DNA from: CAZKYX01 sp964557125
Lineage (GTDB): Bacteria > Patescibacteriota > Microgenomatia > Levybacterales > GWA1-39-11
Direction: 5' to 3'
NCBI GenBank assembly: GCA_964557125.1
Contig: CAZKYX010000021.1
Span: 1-18,917, forward strand
DNA: 18,917 bases
Shown: positions 1-8,488 of the stretch, in pieces
How the letters are laid out: every line of letters starts with the position of its first letter
How positions within the stretch are numbered: the stretch's first letter is position 1
Translations under genes and position numbers: made by a program
Notes under the pieces: generated by a model
Told to the model about the DNA's origin: nothing
What the model saw: only the letters and a program-made list of their open reading frames with translations
Databases searched by the model: none

Positions 1-1
1 C

Positions 2-42
2 GTTGGCTTTCAGCCGACTTCGTCAGCGAGTCCCTTCGAGGG
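2..42. repeat. Small palindromic hairpins at window edge
   Basis: Two short dyads are visible. GTTGGCT (2-8) pairs with AGCCGAC (12-18) across a TTC loop, with one G-U pair. CCCT (32-35) pairs with AGGG (39-42) across TCG. They lie beyond the 3' end of the minus-strand gene that ends at 107. They could act on its transcript, but no U-tract directly follows either stem, so a terminator call is not supported. They may belong to a repeat extending past the window edge. Confidence 0.4.
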
Positions 43-64
43 CGCAAAAATAAACTGTATACTT

Positions 65-116
65 GTCATTCCGAACTTGATTCGGAATCTAGATCCTGAA
101 ACAAGTTCAGGATGAC
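65..116. repeat. Palindromic intergenic repeat with two hairpins
   Basis: The 52-bp block begins GTCAT and ends ATGAC, so its outer ends are inverted. Inside are two perfect hairpins: TTCCGAA (69-75)/TTCGGAA (81-87) and ATCCTGAA (93-100)/TTCAGGAT (106-113), joined by the palindrome ATCTAGAT (87-94). From memory, the wording resembles short palindromic repeats scattered through Rickettsiales and some CPR genomes. The block overlaps the last ten bases of the minus-strand gene and supplies its final codons and TGA stop, so insertion probably reset that C-terminus. It could also stabilise the 3' end of the mRNA. Confidence 0.75.
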
Positions 117-1711
117 TCTTGTGCATTTTCTTCCGGTTTTTCCCAAAGGACATCCATGTCCAACATGGTGTAAAGTGGATCGTAGGAAAATACACGTTGC
201 TCTGAAAATGCAAATTTCTTTCGTTTTTCTTCGACCTTATCTTTAAAAGCTCTTTCAAAAATTCCTCCAACACGATTGGTGCGTATACCCTTTCCATCTG
301 GGGAGCTTACTATCATATCGAAATTATTGAGGCCTGCAAACTCCTCAGCTTTTGCAAGGAGAGCCTTAAAGCATGACTCCTCATCAGCCGTAAAAAGGAA
401 GGTGCTTGATGGATTGAATGAGACGGATAGCACCCTTTTCCCATTGTCAGTATTGTCATGCATAAGCAAAAGTCCTTGGCAAATGAGTGTGTCTGGGTCC
501 TGAAGTACTAATTGAATGTAATTTTCCATGTCCCATATATTTTGTCTTGCTATGTCAGTTCTGGGATTGTCTCTTGAAACACATACGCCTCCAGACAGCC
601 TTGCATGCGCACTCTCCTTGCTTTTGGTTATAAATGCATTGAGTGTTTTTCGTTGAGAGCCGCTCTCTGATTCAAATTTTCTGAGGTGAAAAACTGTGTT
701 TCCTTTTTCCTCACTGAATAAATCTATGAATTGCTGCGTGGTGTAAGAAGCAAATTGTTCTTCGTCGTATTCTCTTTTGACAATACTTTTTTCTGCTTTC
801 AAAGCTTCTTCTAAATTCATTTCGCCCAAATGCAGTCTTTGTGGGTCTATGTCTTCCTCAGTCACCATGCGAAGTGCATCTATGGTTTTGTTTCTTTGTG
901 AGCGGAGCGTTCCGTAAAATGCCTTTGTGTCTTTATTTGTAGAAGTTGAACTTTTCTCTTGAAGTCCTCCAGTGACCGCTTCGTATCTGTTGATGATTTT
1001 TATTATTTCCTCTGTCGATAGTTTTCTTCCGTACCGTCTTTCTAGCTGCTTACCTGCAAGTGCAATAAAGCTTTTTGAAAGGCCCAACTTGTCTGCTTGT
1101 AACTTATTCTGTTCTGTTTGTTTTTGCTCTACTTGTGCATTAAGACTTAAATCTTGAAAATACTGTTTTGCCATTTCGGAAAGTCTAGGATGTGAAAAGC
1201 CCTCCGTAACTATTGCGCGTATGTCTTCTTTCATGCCATCTAGATAAAATTCGGCTAGTTCACTGAGTGACCGATATTGTTTTTCGGGGTCTAAATAAGT
1301 GGAGAGGCTTGCATCAAATTCCGTATTAAGGACAGCACTTTCTAAAAGAAGCTGTTTTGCATCTTTTATATAGTTGCCATTGCTATAGACGGAAGTCAAA
1401 AGAAGCTCAAACATTTTCTGATTATGAGTAAGCGTGACATCTGCCTGTTCTGTGCTACCATTGTCCTTCTTAATCCATGTAATAATCTGAACGACGTCAT
1501 CGTCAAGTACGGCATAGTCGTCTACTTTATTTCTTTCATTTTCATAATGCTTTGCTTCAATTTCGCGGAACGGTCGGAAAAGCTCGTCTTCATCCTCCTC
1601 TGTAAAGGTTTCACCATCTCTCAAATGAATTTTGCCATTTAAGAGAAGATCAATCCTTGTATTTTGTGGTAAAACATATTTATCCAAATCGCTATCACGG
1701 TCTTCACACAC
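107..1711 (-). CDS. Unknown conserved-looking protein, possibly the C-terminal half of the upstream gene
   Basis: I do not recognise a named family. The 534 residues counted from GTG at 1711 are acidic and mostly helical in the first 350, including a basic helical stretch ERRYGRKLSTEEIIKIINRY. A mixed alpha/beta C-terminal part follows, with motifs SGGVCVSRDNP, LICQGLLLMH, SFNPSSTFLF and GIRTNRVGGIFERAF. It has no signal peptide or membrane segment, so it is probably cytoplasmic. GTG is the first conventional start, but the frame is open for 39 more codons upstream to 1828 and that stretch (ILGPKKLTEKQRESPFL...) looks like real protein. It then meets a TGA, beyond which the 875-residue gene lies in the same frame. 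The true start may therefore be ATT at 1826-1828, or the two may once have been one gene. The last codons lie in a palindromic repeat. That it is coding is near certain; its function is unknown. Confidence 0.85.
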   Translation of the reverse strand: MCEDRDSDLDKYVLPQNTRIDLLLNGKIHLRDGETFTEEDEDELFRPFREIEAKHYENERNKVDDYAVLDDDVVQIITWIKKDNGSTEQADVTLTHNQKMFELLLTSVYSNGNYIKDAKQLLLESAVLNTEFDASLSTYLDPEKQYRSLSELAEFYLDGMKEDIRAIVTEGFSHPRLSEMAKQYFQDLSLNAQVEQKQTEQNKLQADKLGLSKSFIALAGKQLERRYGRKLSTEEIIKIINRYEAVTGGLQEKSSTSTNKDTKAFYGTLRSQRNKTIDALRMVTEEDIDPQRLHLGEMNLEEALKAEKSIVKREYDEEQFASYTTQQFIDLFSEEKGNTVFHLRKFESESGSQRKTLNAFITKSKESAHARLSGGVCVSRDNPRTDIARQNIWDMENYIQLVLQDPDTLICQGLLLMHDNTDNGKRVLSVSFNPSSTFLFTADEESCFKALLAKAEEFAGLNNFDMIVSSPDGKGIRTNRVGGIFERAFKDKVEEKRKKFAFSEQRVFSYDPLYTMLDMDVLWEKPEENAQESS

Positions 1712-1825
1712 AGCGATGCCTTCATATGTTCCCCAGTCTTCGATATTTTTGGGGTAAATATGAGGAATAAGGTCTTGTAGAAATGGAGATTCTCTTTGCT
1801 TTTCAGTAAGTTTTTTAGGTCCAAG

Positions 1826-1846
1826 AATTCACTCAAGGAGTGAATT
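1826..1846 (-). promoter_or_regulatory. Perfect 9-bp hairpin enclosing the UGA between two in-frame ORFs
   Basis: AATTCACTC (1826-1834) and GAGTGAATT (1838-1846) are perfect reverse complements around a three-base loop. In the minus-strand mRNA the 3' arm reads GAG-UGA-AUU, so the stop codon of the 875-residue gene is base-paired inside the stem and the next codon is AUU. No U-tract follows, so this is not a typical terminator. It could affect termination, readthrough or reinitiation, or be an insertion scar. Function is inferred only from position. Confidence 0.6.
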
Positions 1847-4456
1847 TAATTGTGCTATATACATTTCAGAAGTTCCTTCATTTTTTGCAGCAATGTAACC
1901 CGAAAGTAAGTTGGGTGTAAGTACTCGATATTTTTTCGTAAATTCTATGACAATATCCTTATTTTTCTTATCAATAACTTCTGCATCAAGGCATTTTACA
2001 TACCCTTCAAGAAGAGGTGCGGCTTTATTTCCATGCATCCCAACAAGGGTATTAATAAAATTAATATCCTCGGGTGTTTCAAGAAGTCTATATGAGTACT
2101 CAAATATTTTTTCAGCGAGATTTACTTTTGATTTTTCACCTATCCAGCTGCACTTTGTAGGCAAGTTTAGTATGAGGTTTCGATTTGTATCATGTTGCAC
2201 GAGCGATTTGATGCAAAGGCTTTTTAAATTCTTAACGCCGTTATCGTCCCAAGCGTTTCTAAACTTATAAAAGAAGTCAATGTCTTCATCAGTTTGCAAA
2301 AAAACTGTGGGATCGAGGGCAGCCTCGTAGAGGTCGTCGAAGTTATCCATTTTTCCACTTAACTCGAGCACACGTTCTCTTGTAAGTAGATCTTGTTCAA
2401 CTGCGTGCAAGAGTCCAATTGGCTGAAATTTTTCTGGATAGCCGTAAAGTTTAGAATATTCCATAAGGAACCTAATGCCTTCATCATCTAAATAGAGGTC
2501 TTGCTTGTCTCCTCTTAATGCGAACATGAAAAGTCCTGTGGTGATAAGTTCAGGATATTGTTGTGGTAAGTCGTAAAGAAAGTTAACTTTTTCATCAGAG
2601 ACGTCCAGATCCGTTACAAGTGTTTTGAAATCCCTGTTTTCTACGAGCCGTTTTGCTTCAGGTCGTTCACCGAAATCTATCAGGCGTAAGGTTCTTGCAA
2701 CAGCTTTCTTAGCTTTGTCCTCATTATCGTAAAGTCTTTCACGCAACCTTAATGTTTCTTCCAAGCTTATCCACAGTTTTTGATATATGAGTCTTACATA
2801 TTCTTCTTCAGAAACATAACCTTTATTGAGGAACGCACCCAGGAATGCTTTCGTATCTGCTTTATAAAAAACGCTTTCCCACAATTCGTTGTCTACATCA
2901 CCTTTTTTGCAGAGGATGTTTGCCTGTAAATCTACGAGTGAATCTCTCAGGTCTGTGTAGTTGATTATCAATTTTTTTGGGTCAAATTTCTTAGAAAGAG
3001 TCTGGGCAGCCTCCGCAAAATCAGGATACTTTTGAATAGTTTTTGATACGACTTCATTCCAATCATCTCTCTTCGTAAGTGCGCATAGTACGGTTTTGGG
3101 TAGATCGTCTTGCCTACTACCTGATGTGGAGTTTTTGCTAGCGAGAATGGCAAGCTGTATAAGGTTCTCTGGTGTCGGATTGTAAAAGGTAAATTCATTC
3201 TCAAGCATTCCATTGCCCGTTTTTCCCTGTCTTGTAGCTTCAGGCTCAAAGTCATATCGCTTATTGCCTAGAATGAAATTCATGGTAGGAGTTTTTGAAA
3301 TGGCGTAGTGCATGGGAATGTCATAGGATTCAGGCCTTACTTCGTCTTTAATAATTTGAGCAAAATTTTTTCTATTTATTTTTCGAAACGGAGTGAGGGT
3401 GCTTAACTGTCTTCGACTGACTGCGGTCATGAGTGCAAGATACCCCTCCTCCTTGCGAAAGGCTGCATATTCTGGGTCTGCAGCCTTGATGAGTCGAACA
3501 ATTTTATCTCTAATAAGTTGTCTTTGATTTGCTTTAAGAACCCTCACTTTTGTACTATAAGCTCCTGCCGTCTGCTCCCAAAGCATATCTTTATTCAGAA
3601 GAGGTGATTTCCTAGTAAGTGTTGAAATGGCCTCACTGTCTGGAGACTCGGCCAAATGGGAATACTGAGCATTATAAAACTCAAGCTTTTCTCTCCAGCT
3701 GTCACCACCAAACGGATTTGTTTTTAAAAAGGGGATAATAATATTATGAAAGTATGAGCTATTAAGTTCTTTTGTTAGTCCTTCGTCATCAGCAAGCTTT
3801 TGAAAAAAAGTATCAGACTTTGAAACTACTTCATAAAGTGCAGTGCCTAGCTGCTGTTGGATAAGCTCTTCTTTTCTTTTTCTTACACCACCCAGTTTTA
3901 ACTCGAGTTTTTTTTGATTTTGCTCTTCCAACTCTCTTGCATGAGCTACGTTTTCAAGTTGTTTTTTCAGTCTACTTATTTCATTTTTTGCTCGAAATGC
4001 AGAAATCCCTTTCTTTTCGTTAAGCATTTCCAAGCGCACTTCTATGTCAATACGTTTATTTATCAGATTTCCAATATTCTCGTGGTTATTGATTGTCTTT
4101 AGCAGGCTATGTTCTAAGTGCTTTGCTTTTTTTAGGAATTCAATGGGTGTAAGTTTTAACTCAGCTGTTGACTCATCGTATGCAACCAATTCATCAGCTT
4201 TGGCTGCTACTTCTGTTGGGGAAATTGGAGGGAAAATACTTGAATCTGTATGTTCTACAAGCATTAGTGCCTCAAAGTCTTCAATATTTTTTCCAAGTGT
4301 AACGTTGTTGAGTTCATCAAAGTCACGGCGTAAAGACGCAATTGCAGGATTTATTTCAGGTGAACCTACGCGTTTTTCTTGATTGGGTGTTGCGACTGTA
4401 CCATCAGCATCTTGTTGGATAGGATTTTCTATGAGGTCTACTCCTTCTTCTGACAT
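1829..4456 (-). CDS. Large unknown helical protein with an N-terminal coiled coil
   Basis: This is an 875-residue protein with no signal peptide or transmembrane segment, so it is probably cytoplasmic. The first 100 residues are acidic and low-complexity. Residues about 115-205 are rich in Lys/Glu/Leu heptads (RLKKQLENVAHARELEEQNQ and neighbours) and predict a coiled coil. The remainder is a long run of helices with a repetitive, solenoid-like feel, but no catalytic motif I recognise. ATG at 4454-4456 is preceded by an AT-rich stretch and no Shine-Dalgarno site. It ends at TGA 1829-1831, in frame with the next gene and inside a hairpin. The two genes were either one approximately 1,450-residue protein or a tightly coupled pair. 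A scaffold or structural role is conceivable, but this is a guess. Confidence 0.88.
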   Translation of the reverse strand: MSEEGVDLIENPIQQDADGTVATPNQEKRVGSPEINPAIASLRRDFDELNNVTLGKNIEDFEALMLVEHTDSSIFPPISPTEVAAKADELVAYDESTAELKLTPIEFLKKAKHLEHSLLKTINNHENIGNLINKRIDIEVRLEMLNEKKGISAFRAKNEISRLKKQLENVAHARELEEQNQKKLELKLGGVRKRKEELIQQQLGTALYEVVSKSDTFFQKLADDEGLTKELNSSYFHNIIIPFLKTNPFGGDSWREKLEFYNAQYSHLAESPDSEAISTLTRKSPLLNKDMLWEQTAGAYSTKVRVLKANQRQLIRDKIVRLIKAADPEYAAFRKEEGYLALMTAVSRRQLSTLTPFRKINRKNFAQIIKDEVRPESYDIPMHYAISKTPTMNFILGNKRYDFEPEATRQGKTGNGMLENEFTFYNPTPENLIQLAILASKNSTSGSRQDDLPKTVLCALTKRDDWNEVVSKTIQKYPDFAEAAQTLSKKFDPKKLIINYTDLRDSLVDLQANILCKKGDVDNELWESVFYKADTKAFLGAFLNKGYVSEEEYVRLIYQKLWISLEETLRLRERLYDNEDKAKKAVARTLRLIDFGERPEAKRLVENRDFKTLVTDLDVSDEKVNFLYDLPQQYPELITTGLFMFALRGDKQDLYLDDEGIRFLMEYSKLYGYPEKFQPIGLLHAVEQDLLTRERVLELSGKMDNFDDLYEAALDPTVFLQTDEDIDFFYKFRNAWDDNGVKNLKSLCIKSLVQHDTNRNLILNLPTKCSWIGEKSKVNLAEKIFEYSYRLLETPEDINFINTLVGMHGNKAAPLLEGYVKCLDAEVIDKKNKDIVIEFTKKYRVLTPNLLSGYIAAKNEGTSEMYIAQLNSLLE

Positions 4457-4471
4457 ATATTAAATATATCA

Positions 4472-4558
4472 GACGAGGATTATAAGAATAAAGGAGTAAG
4501 TGATAAGTCAGATGGACTAATCACTGTATTCTTGTAATCCTTTAGTCCTATTCTCGTC
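4472..4558. repeat. Long imperfect inverted repeat in divergent intergenic region
   Basis: Nested paired arms can be traced: GACGAG (4472-4477)/CTCGTC (4553-4558); GGATTATAAGAATA (4477-4490)/TATTCTTGTAATCC (4527-4540) with one G-U-type mismatch; AGTGAT (4499-4504)/ATCACT (4520-4525); AGTC (4506-4509)/GACT (4515-4518); and a five-base loop. Asymmetric bulges separate the stems. It occupies most of the 197-bp gap between divergent genes, so it cannot be a normal shared terminator. It could be an operator, a structured leader or small RNA, or a miniature mobile palindrome. Three TTGAC pentamers follow at 4561, 4571 and 4579; TTGACA at 4571 could be a -35 box, but no good -10 is spaced from it. 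Confidence 0.65.
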
Positions 4559-4653
4559 CTTTGACCCTCTTTGACACCTTGACTAAAGAGCTCAAATTTA
4601 GTTCAATATTTACAGGAGTCTAGACCTGACCAATCATTGAACGTGCAAAAAAT

Positions 4654-6552
4654 ATGATTAAATTCGTAGGACTAGCTCAAAACAACAACGATTCTCTACT
4701 TTACTTCTCTCAAGAAAAGGATGGATACCACCTTTTTCAAATGTCAAAGAGCAAGAATGGCTTTGAATTTGGGGATGATGCAAGTCAAGTCACTGTGACT
4801 GACCCCAATTTTAAGGTAGATAGTGCGTACAATTGGTCAGGTTTTCGTATTGCAAGACAAGACGACACGTATCTACTTACTTATAAAGACAATGCAAAGT
4901 CGGGTGGACATCTTCAAGCAGCTCTCTCAAAAGACCTCGTTAATTTTGAAAAAATCTCAGAACTCAAAATAAAAGAAACAGGTACCGTGGTGCCTGACTT
5001 TAAAAGCAAAAATCATTATGTTATGTATTATGGGGAAGAACACATCAAGCTTTCTTACTCAACTGATCTAAGGAAATGGAAATCGGAAAAAGAAATTGTA
5101 TTAGCTCCTCGAGAAGGTATGTTTGATAATGGGCAGCTTGAAGTGGGAAATGCTTTTGAAGTTGATGACCAGATTCTTCTCACCTATTACGTAAAAAGAA
5201 CCGGTGAGCAAAAAAAACATCCACGTTTTTCTGGCTTCAAGTTCTTGAATAGGCTTTTCCATCACCCTGTAGCGGCAGATGGTGGACTTACTGAGTATAG
5301 TATTGGAGCTGCAATTTTTGATAAAAAAGACCTTACCACTCCTGTTTGGCGTTCAACGGAGGCGATTTGGGAGCAATCAACTGATTTTGCCCACAACAAA
5401 GTTGTGCCATTGGGAGCAGTTGTCGCAAATGACGAGTTAATTCTTTACTGGCTTGTTGACGATAAGGATGTTTTTGTCGTGAGTTGTCTTGTCCCTAACA
5501 AAAGCACTGAAGCTAAAATAAAGGATTTTCAGACACTCTTTAAAAAGCCAGACCATAATCCTATTATTTCTCCAATTGCTCACCATCCTTGGGAGTCTCG
5601 AGCTACCTTCAATAGCGCAGCAGTTCTTGAAGACGGAAAGGTTCACTTTATTTATAGAGCGCTTGGGGATACCGACCTTTCTGTGCTTGGGTATGCAACG
5701 AGTAAAGATGGACTTCATATTGATGAGAGATTTGATGAACCGATATATGTTCCCCGTGAGCCATTTGAAACCCCCGGCGGATATGCATTCAAGACATTTG
5801 CTGATCACTTTGCATCAGGTGGTGGGTATGGAGGGGTTGAAGACCCTCGTATCACAAAAATTGATGATACTTTTTACATGACTTACGTTGCTTTTGATGG
5901 AGTCAATCATCCAAGAGTTGCTCTTACGTCAATATCTGTTGAGGACTTTTTAAAGCACGATTGGGAAAAATGGGAAAAACCAAAGCTCATATCTTCGCCT
6001 GGGATGGTAAATAAAAATGCAGTCATTTTTCCTGAAAAGGTCAACGGAAAATATGTCGTCTATCATCGAGTCTATCCAAATGTGCTGATTGATTACGTCG
6101 ATGATTTGAAGTTTGATAATTACCTTCAAGGTCATCATTTTATTCCACCACGTAAGAATTCTTGGGACAGTAAAAAAATTGGAGCTGGTGCTCCCCCTAT
6201 AAAGACAAAAGATGGTTGGCTATTTGTATATCAGTCAGTAGGCTACAAGGATCCTCACCAATATAAAATAGGGGCTATGCTTTTGGATCTCAATAACCCT
6301 TCAAAGGTTATTGCAAGAACTAGCTCGCCGATAGTGGCACCCGTTGAAAGCTATGAGAATGAAGGATTTAAAGCAGGAGTTGCATACCCATGCGGTGCAG
6401 TTGCTTTGGATGGTAAGCTGCATGTCTATTATGGTGGAGCAGATACTGTTGTATGTGCAGCTTCTACGGATTTGGATAGATTCTTGTATGAGATGAAACG
6501 AGATAAAGAGCCAAAACTCCAGAAAGCGCGAATTGACCTTTTCCAGAATTAG
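4654..6552 (+). CDS. Two-domain GH130-like propeller protein
   Basis: A 632-residue protein without signal peptide, so cytoplasmic. Residues about 300-610 match the glycoside hydrolase family 130 layout (beta-mannoside phosphorylases and related hydrolases): NPIISP (302-307), HFIYRA (331-336), GVEDPRIT (394-401, whose Asp is the expected catalytic acid), FPEKVNGKYVVYHRV, WDSKKIGAGAPPI, GAMLLDL, VIAR, and C-terminal VYYGGADT. Residues 1-290 are a more divergent propeller-like domain without EDPRIT and with a Lys-rich insert near 185-205, perhaps a degenerate duplicate. In the active domain the IYHG(V) motif reads VYQSV, so phosphate handling may differ. It precedes a second GH130-like gene by one base, so co-translation is likely. 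The ATG at 4654 is preceded by A-rich sequence and no Shine-Dalgarno site. Substrate cannot be read from sequence; a mannoside is a family-based inference. Confidence 0.85.
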   Translation: MIKFVGLAQNNNDSLLYFSQEKDGYHLFQMSKSKNGFEFGDDASQVTVTDPNFKVDSAYNWSGFRIARQDDTYLLTYKDNAKSGGHLQAALSKDLVNFEKISELKIKETGTVVPDFKSKNHYVMYYGEEHIKLSYSTDLRKWKSEKEIVLAPREGMFDNGQLEVGNAFEVDDQILLTYYVKRTGEQKKHPRFSGFKFLNRLFHHPVAADGGLTEYSIGAAIFDKKDLTTPVWRSTEAIWEQSTDFAHNKVVPLGAVVANDELILYWLVDDKDVFVVSCLVPNKSTEAKIKDFQTLFKKPDHNPIISPIAHHPWESRATFNSAAVLEDGKVHFIYRALGDTDLSVLGYATSKDGLHIDERFDEPIYVPREPFETPGGYAFKTFADHFASGGGYGGVEDPRITKIDDTFYMTYVAFDGVNHPRVALTSISVEDFLKHDWEKWEKPKLISSPGMVNKNAVIFPEKVNGKYVVYHRVYPNVLIDYVDDLKFDNYLQGHHFIPPRKNSWDSKKIGAGAPPIKTKDGWLFVYQSVGYKDPHQYKIGAMLLDLNNPSKVIARTSSPIVAPVESYENEGFKAGVAYPCGAVALDGKLHVYYGGADTVVCAASTDLDRFLYEMKRDKEPKLQKARIDLFQN

Positions 6553-6553
6553 C

Positions 6554-8485
6554 ATGAAATTTGTTAGAGTTGAGCAAAATCCCATTGTGATTCCGAATCC
6601 TGAAAATGAATGGGAGGCTACTGGTGCTTTTAATGGGTGTGTAGTGCTTGTTGATGGTGTATATCATATGGTATATAGAGCCCAATCTAGTAAAAAACAA
6701 CAGAATGGGGTTGAAATGGAAGTATCTTCAATTGGATACGCAAAGAGTACTGATGGGGTGAGGTTTACGGATTTTAAGCAGCTGGTCGTGCCGACAGAAG
6801 ACTGGGAAATTTATGGATGCGAAGACCCTCGAATTACATACATGGATGGAAAATTTTATATTTTCTACACAGCCCTGTCTGTATATCCATTTTCAGCATA
6901 CGGAATTAAATTGGCGATTGCGATAACTTCTGATTTTGAACATATTGAGAAACATCCCGTAACAACATTTAATTCAAAAGCAATGGGTCTTTTTCCGGAA
7001 AAAATTCAAGGAAAACTTGCTGCTTTGCTCACGATAAACACAGATATTCCACCTTCAAAAATAGCTCTTGCTACCTTTGATTCAGAAGAAGAAATGTGCT
7101 CCCCTTATTATTGGACTGAGTGGTATGAAAATGTGAATGAGCACATGATTCATTTGATGCGGGACGTTGTTGATCAAGTTGAGCTTGGAGCACCACCCAT
7201 AAAAACAGAAAAAGGCTGGCTGGTAATTTATTCCTATATCAAAAACTATACTTCCGATAAGAAAGAGTTTGGAATTGAGGCAATACTACTTGATTTGGAA
7301 GACCCTTTAAAGGTTATTAGTAGAACGGAGTCTTCAATTTTAAATCCCGAAGCTCCATATGAACTAGTCGGAAATATTGGAAACATTGTATTCCCTTCGG
7401 GAGCTCTTATTAATAATGAGGAGCTGTATTTATATTACGGGGCAGCTGACACAAGTGTTGCCTTGGCAAAAGGTAATCTTAATGAGCTTTTGAGTGAGTT
7501 AAAGATGCCTGAAGATATTCAGCCACTTGTAGCAAGGCCTGAAGAGCGAAAATTTACTCGGTTTGCAGAAAATCCAATTATAAAGCCCACACTGGAGCTT
7601 GATTGGCAGGCCATGGGAACCTACAACCCTGCAGCAATTTATGAAGATGGGAAGGTTCACATTTTGTATAGGGCTCAAGCATTCAACGGAGCTTCATGTA
7701 TTGGGTATGCTTCAAGTAAAGATGGTCTTCATATCGATGAAAATTTAGATTATCCTATCTATACTCCTACTGAGGACTTTGAAAAAAAGACAAAAGACCA
7801 AGGAAATTCGGGTTGTGAAGACCCAAGAATTACAAAAATTGATGACAAATTTTATGTAACCTATACGGCATACGATGGCACAAATCCGCCTCGAATTGCT
7901 CTTATTACCATTAGTGTTGACGACTTTCTCAATAAAAGGTGGAACTGGAGCAAAGCAAAGCTCATTTCGCCCCCCGGAGTTGATGATAAAGACTCATGTA
8001 TTATGAAAAAGGTGGACGCTGATGGTTATTTTGCTTTCCATAGATTAGGAAATGCCATATGGTTGGATTTTTTGAGAGACTTAGAATTTCCTGAATCAAA
8101 ACTGTTAACAGGTGGAATTATGGCTCAGGCCAGACGTGATCATTGGGATAATGTAAAAATTGGCATAGGTCCACCCCCAATCGAAACAGAGCATGGTTGG
8201 ATTTTGATTTATCACGGGGTCTGCGAACCTGGATTTAGATACATGATGGGTGCAATGCTTTTAGATTTGCACGATCCTCGAAAGATTATTGCCAGAACTG
8301 AGGAACCGTTACTTGAGCCCATAGAAGAGTATGAATTGCATGGACTCGTGCCAAATGTGGTTTTTGCAAATGGCGCTGTTGTAATTGATGGAACGATATT
8401 TCTTTATTACGGTGGTGCAGATTCTGTTCTTGGTGTTGCCACGATGAAGCTTGATACACTTATTGAGGTTTTGAAGAATAGCTAG
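6554..8485 (+). CDS. Tandem GH130-like glycoside phosphorylase/hydrolase
   Basis: A 643-residue cytoplasmic protein made of two complete GH130-type propellers, about 1-315 and 330-640. Each has the family signatures: NPIVIP/NPIIKP, MVYRA/ILYRA, GCEDPRIT (88-95 and 420-427), (L)GAPPI/IGPPPI, LLDL, VVF or IVFP before GA, and YYG.AD near the end. The C-terminal unit keeps AFHR (494-497) and LIYHGV (551-556), residues that contact phosphate or sugar in the family. The N-terminal unit lacks both (LLTINTD and VIYSYI instead), so it may bind a different ligand or be less active. I chose ATG 6554, not the upstream TTG at 6533, because MKFVRVEQNPI is the usual family N-terminus and TTG would overlap the preceding gene. 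It follows that gene by one base. It probably acts on intracellular mannosides or glycan precursors; specificity is unknown. Confidence 0.88.
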   Translation: MKFVRVEQNPIVIPNPENEWEATGAFNGCVVLVDGVYHMVYRAQSSKKQQNGVEMEVSSIGYAKSTDGVRFTDFKQLVVPTEDWEIYGCEDPRITYMDGKFYIFYTALSVYPFSAYGIKLAIAITSDFEHIEKHPVTTFNSKAMGLFPEKIQGKLAALLTINTDIPPSKIALATFDSEEEMCSPYYWTEWYENVNEHMIHLMRDVVDQVELGAPPIKTEKGWLVIYSYIKNYTSDKKEFGIEAILLDLEDPLKVISRTESSILNPEAPYELVGNIGNIVFPSGALINNEELYLYYGAADTSVALAKGNLNELLSELKMPEDIQPLVARPEERKFTRFAENPIIKPTLELDWQAMGTYNPAAIYEDGKVHILYRAQAFNGASCIGYASSKDGLHIDENLDYPIYTPTEDFEKKTKDQGNSGCEDPRITKIDDKFYVTYTAYDGTNPPRIALITISVDDFLNKRWNWSKAKLISPPGVDDKDSCIMKKVDADGYFAFHRLGNAIWLDFLRDLEFPESKLLTGGIMAQARRDHWDNVKIGIGPPPIETEHGWILIYHGVCEPGFRYMMGAMLLDLHDPRKIIARTEEPLLEPIEEYELHGLVPNVVFANGAVVIDGTIFLYYGGADSVLGVATMKLDTLIEVLKNS

Positions 8486-8488
8486 ACT

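Noticed and set aside
10..297. Minus-strand open frame of 95 codons
   Set aside because: It runs through the palindromic repeats and overlaps the unknown gene in another frame; the translation has no protein-like pattern.
1829..1831. UGA recoded as glycine (code 25) or tryptophan across the genome
   Set aside because: No other in-frame UGA occurs in several thousand codons, including long conserved genes such as alpha and beta, so ordinary stop function is the simpler reading. Local readthrough remains possible.
1826..1846. Selenocysteine insertion element at the UGA
   Set aside because: Bacterial SECIS hairpins lie downstream of the UGA and are larger; here the UGA is inside a short stem and no selenoprotein motif is seen.
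6533..6553. TTG start for the second GH130-like gene
   Set aside because: It overlaps the preceding gene and adds MTFSRIS, which does not fit the family; ATG 6554 gives the usual N-terminus.
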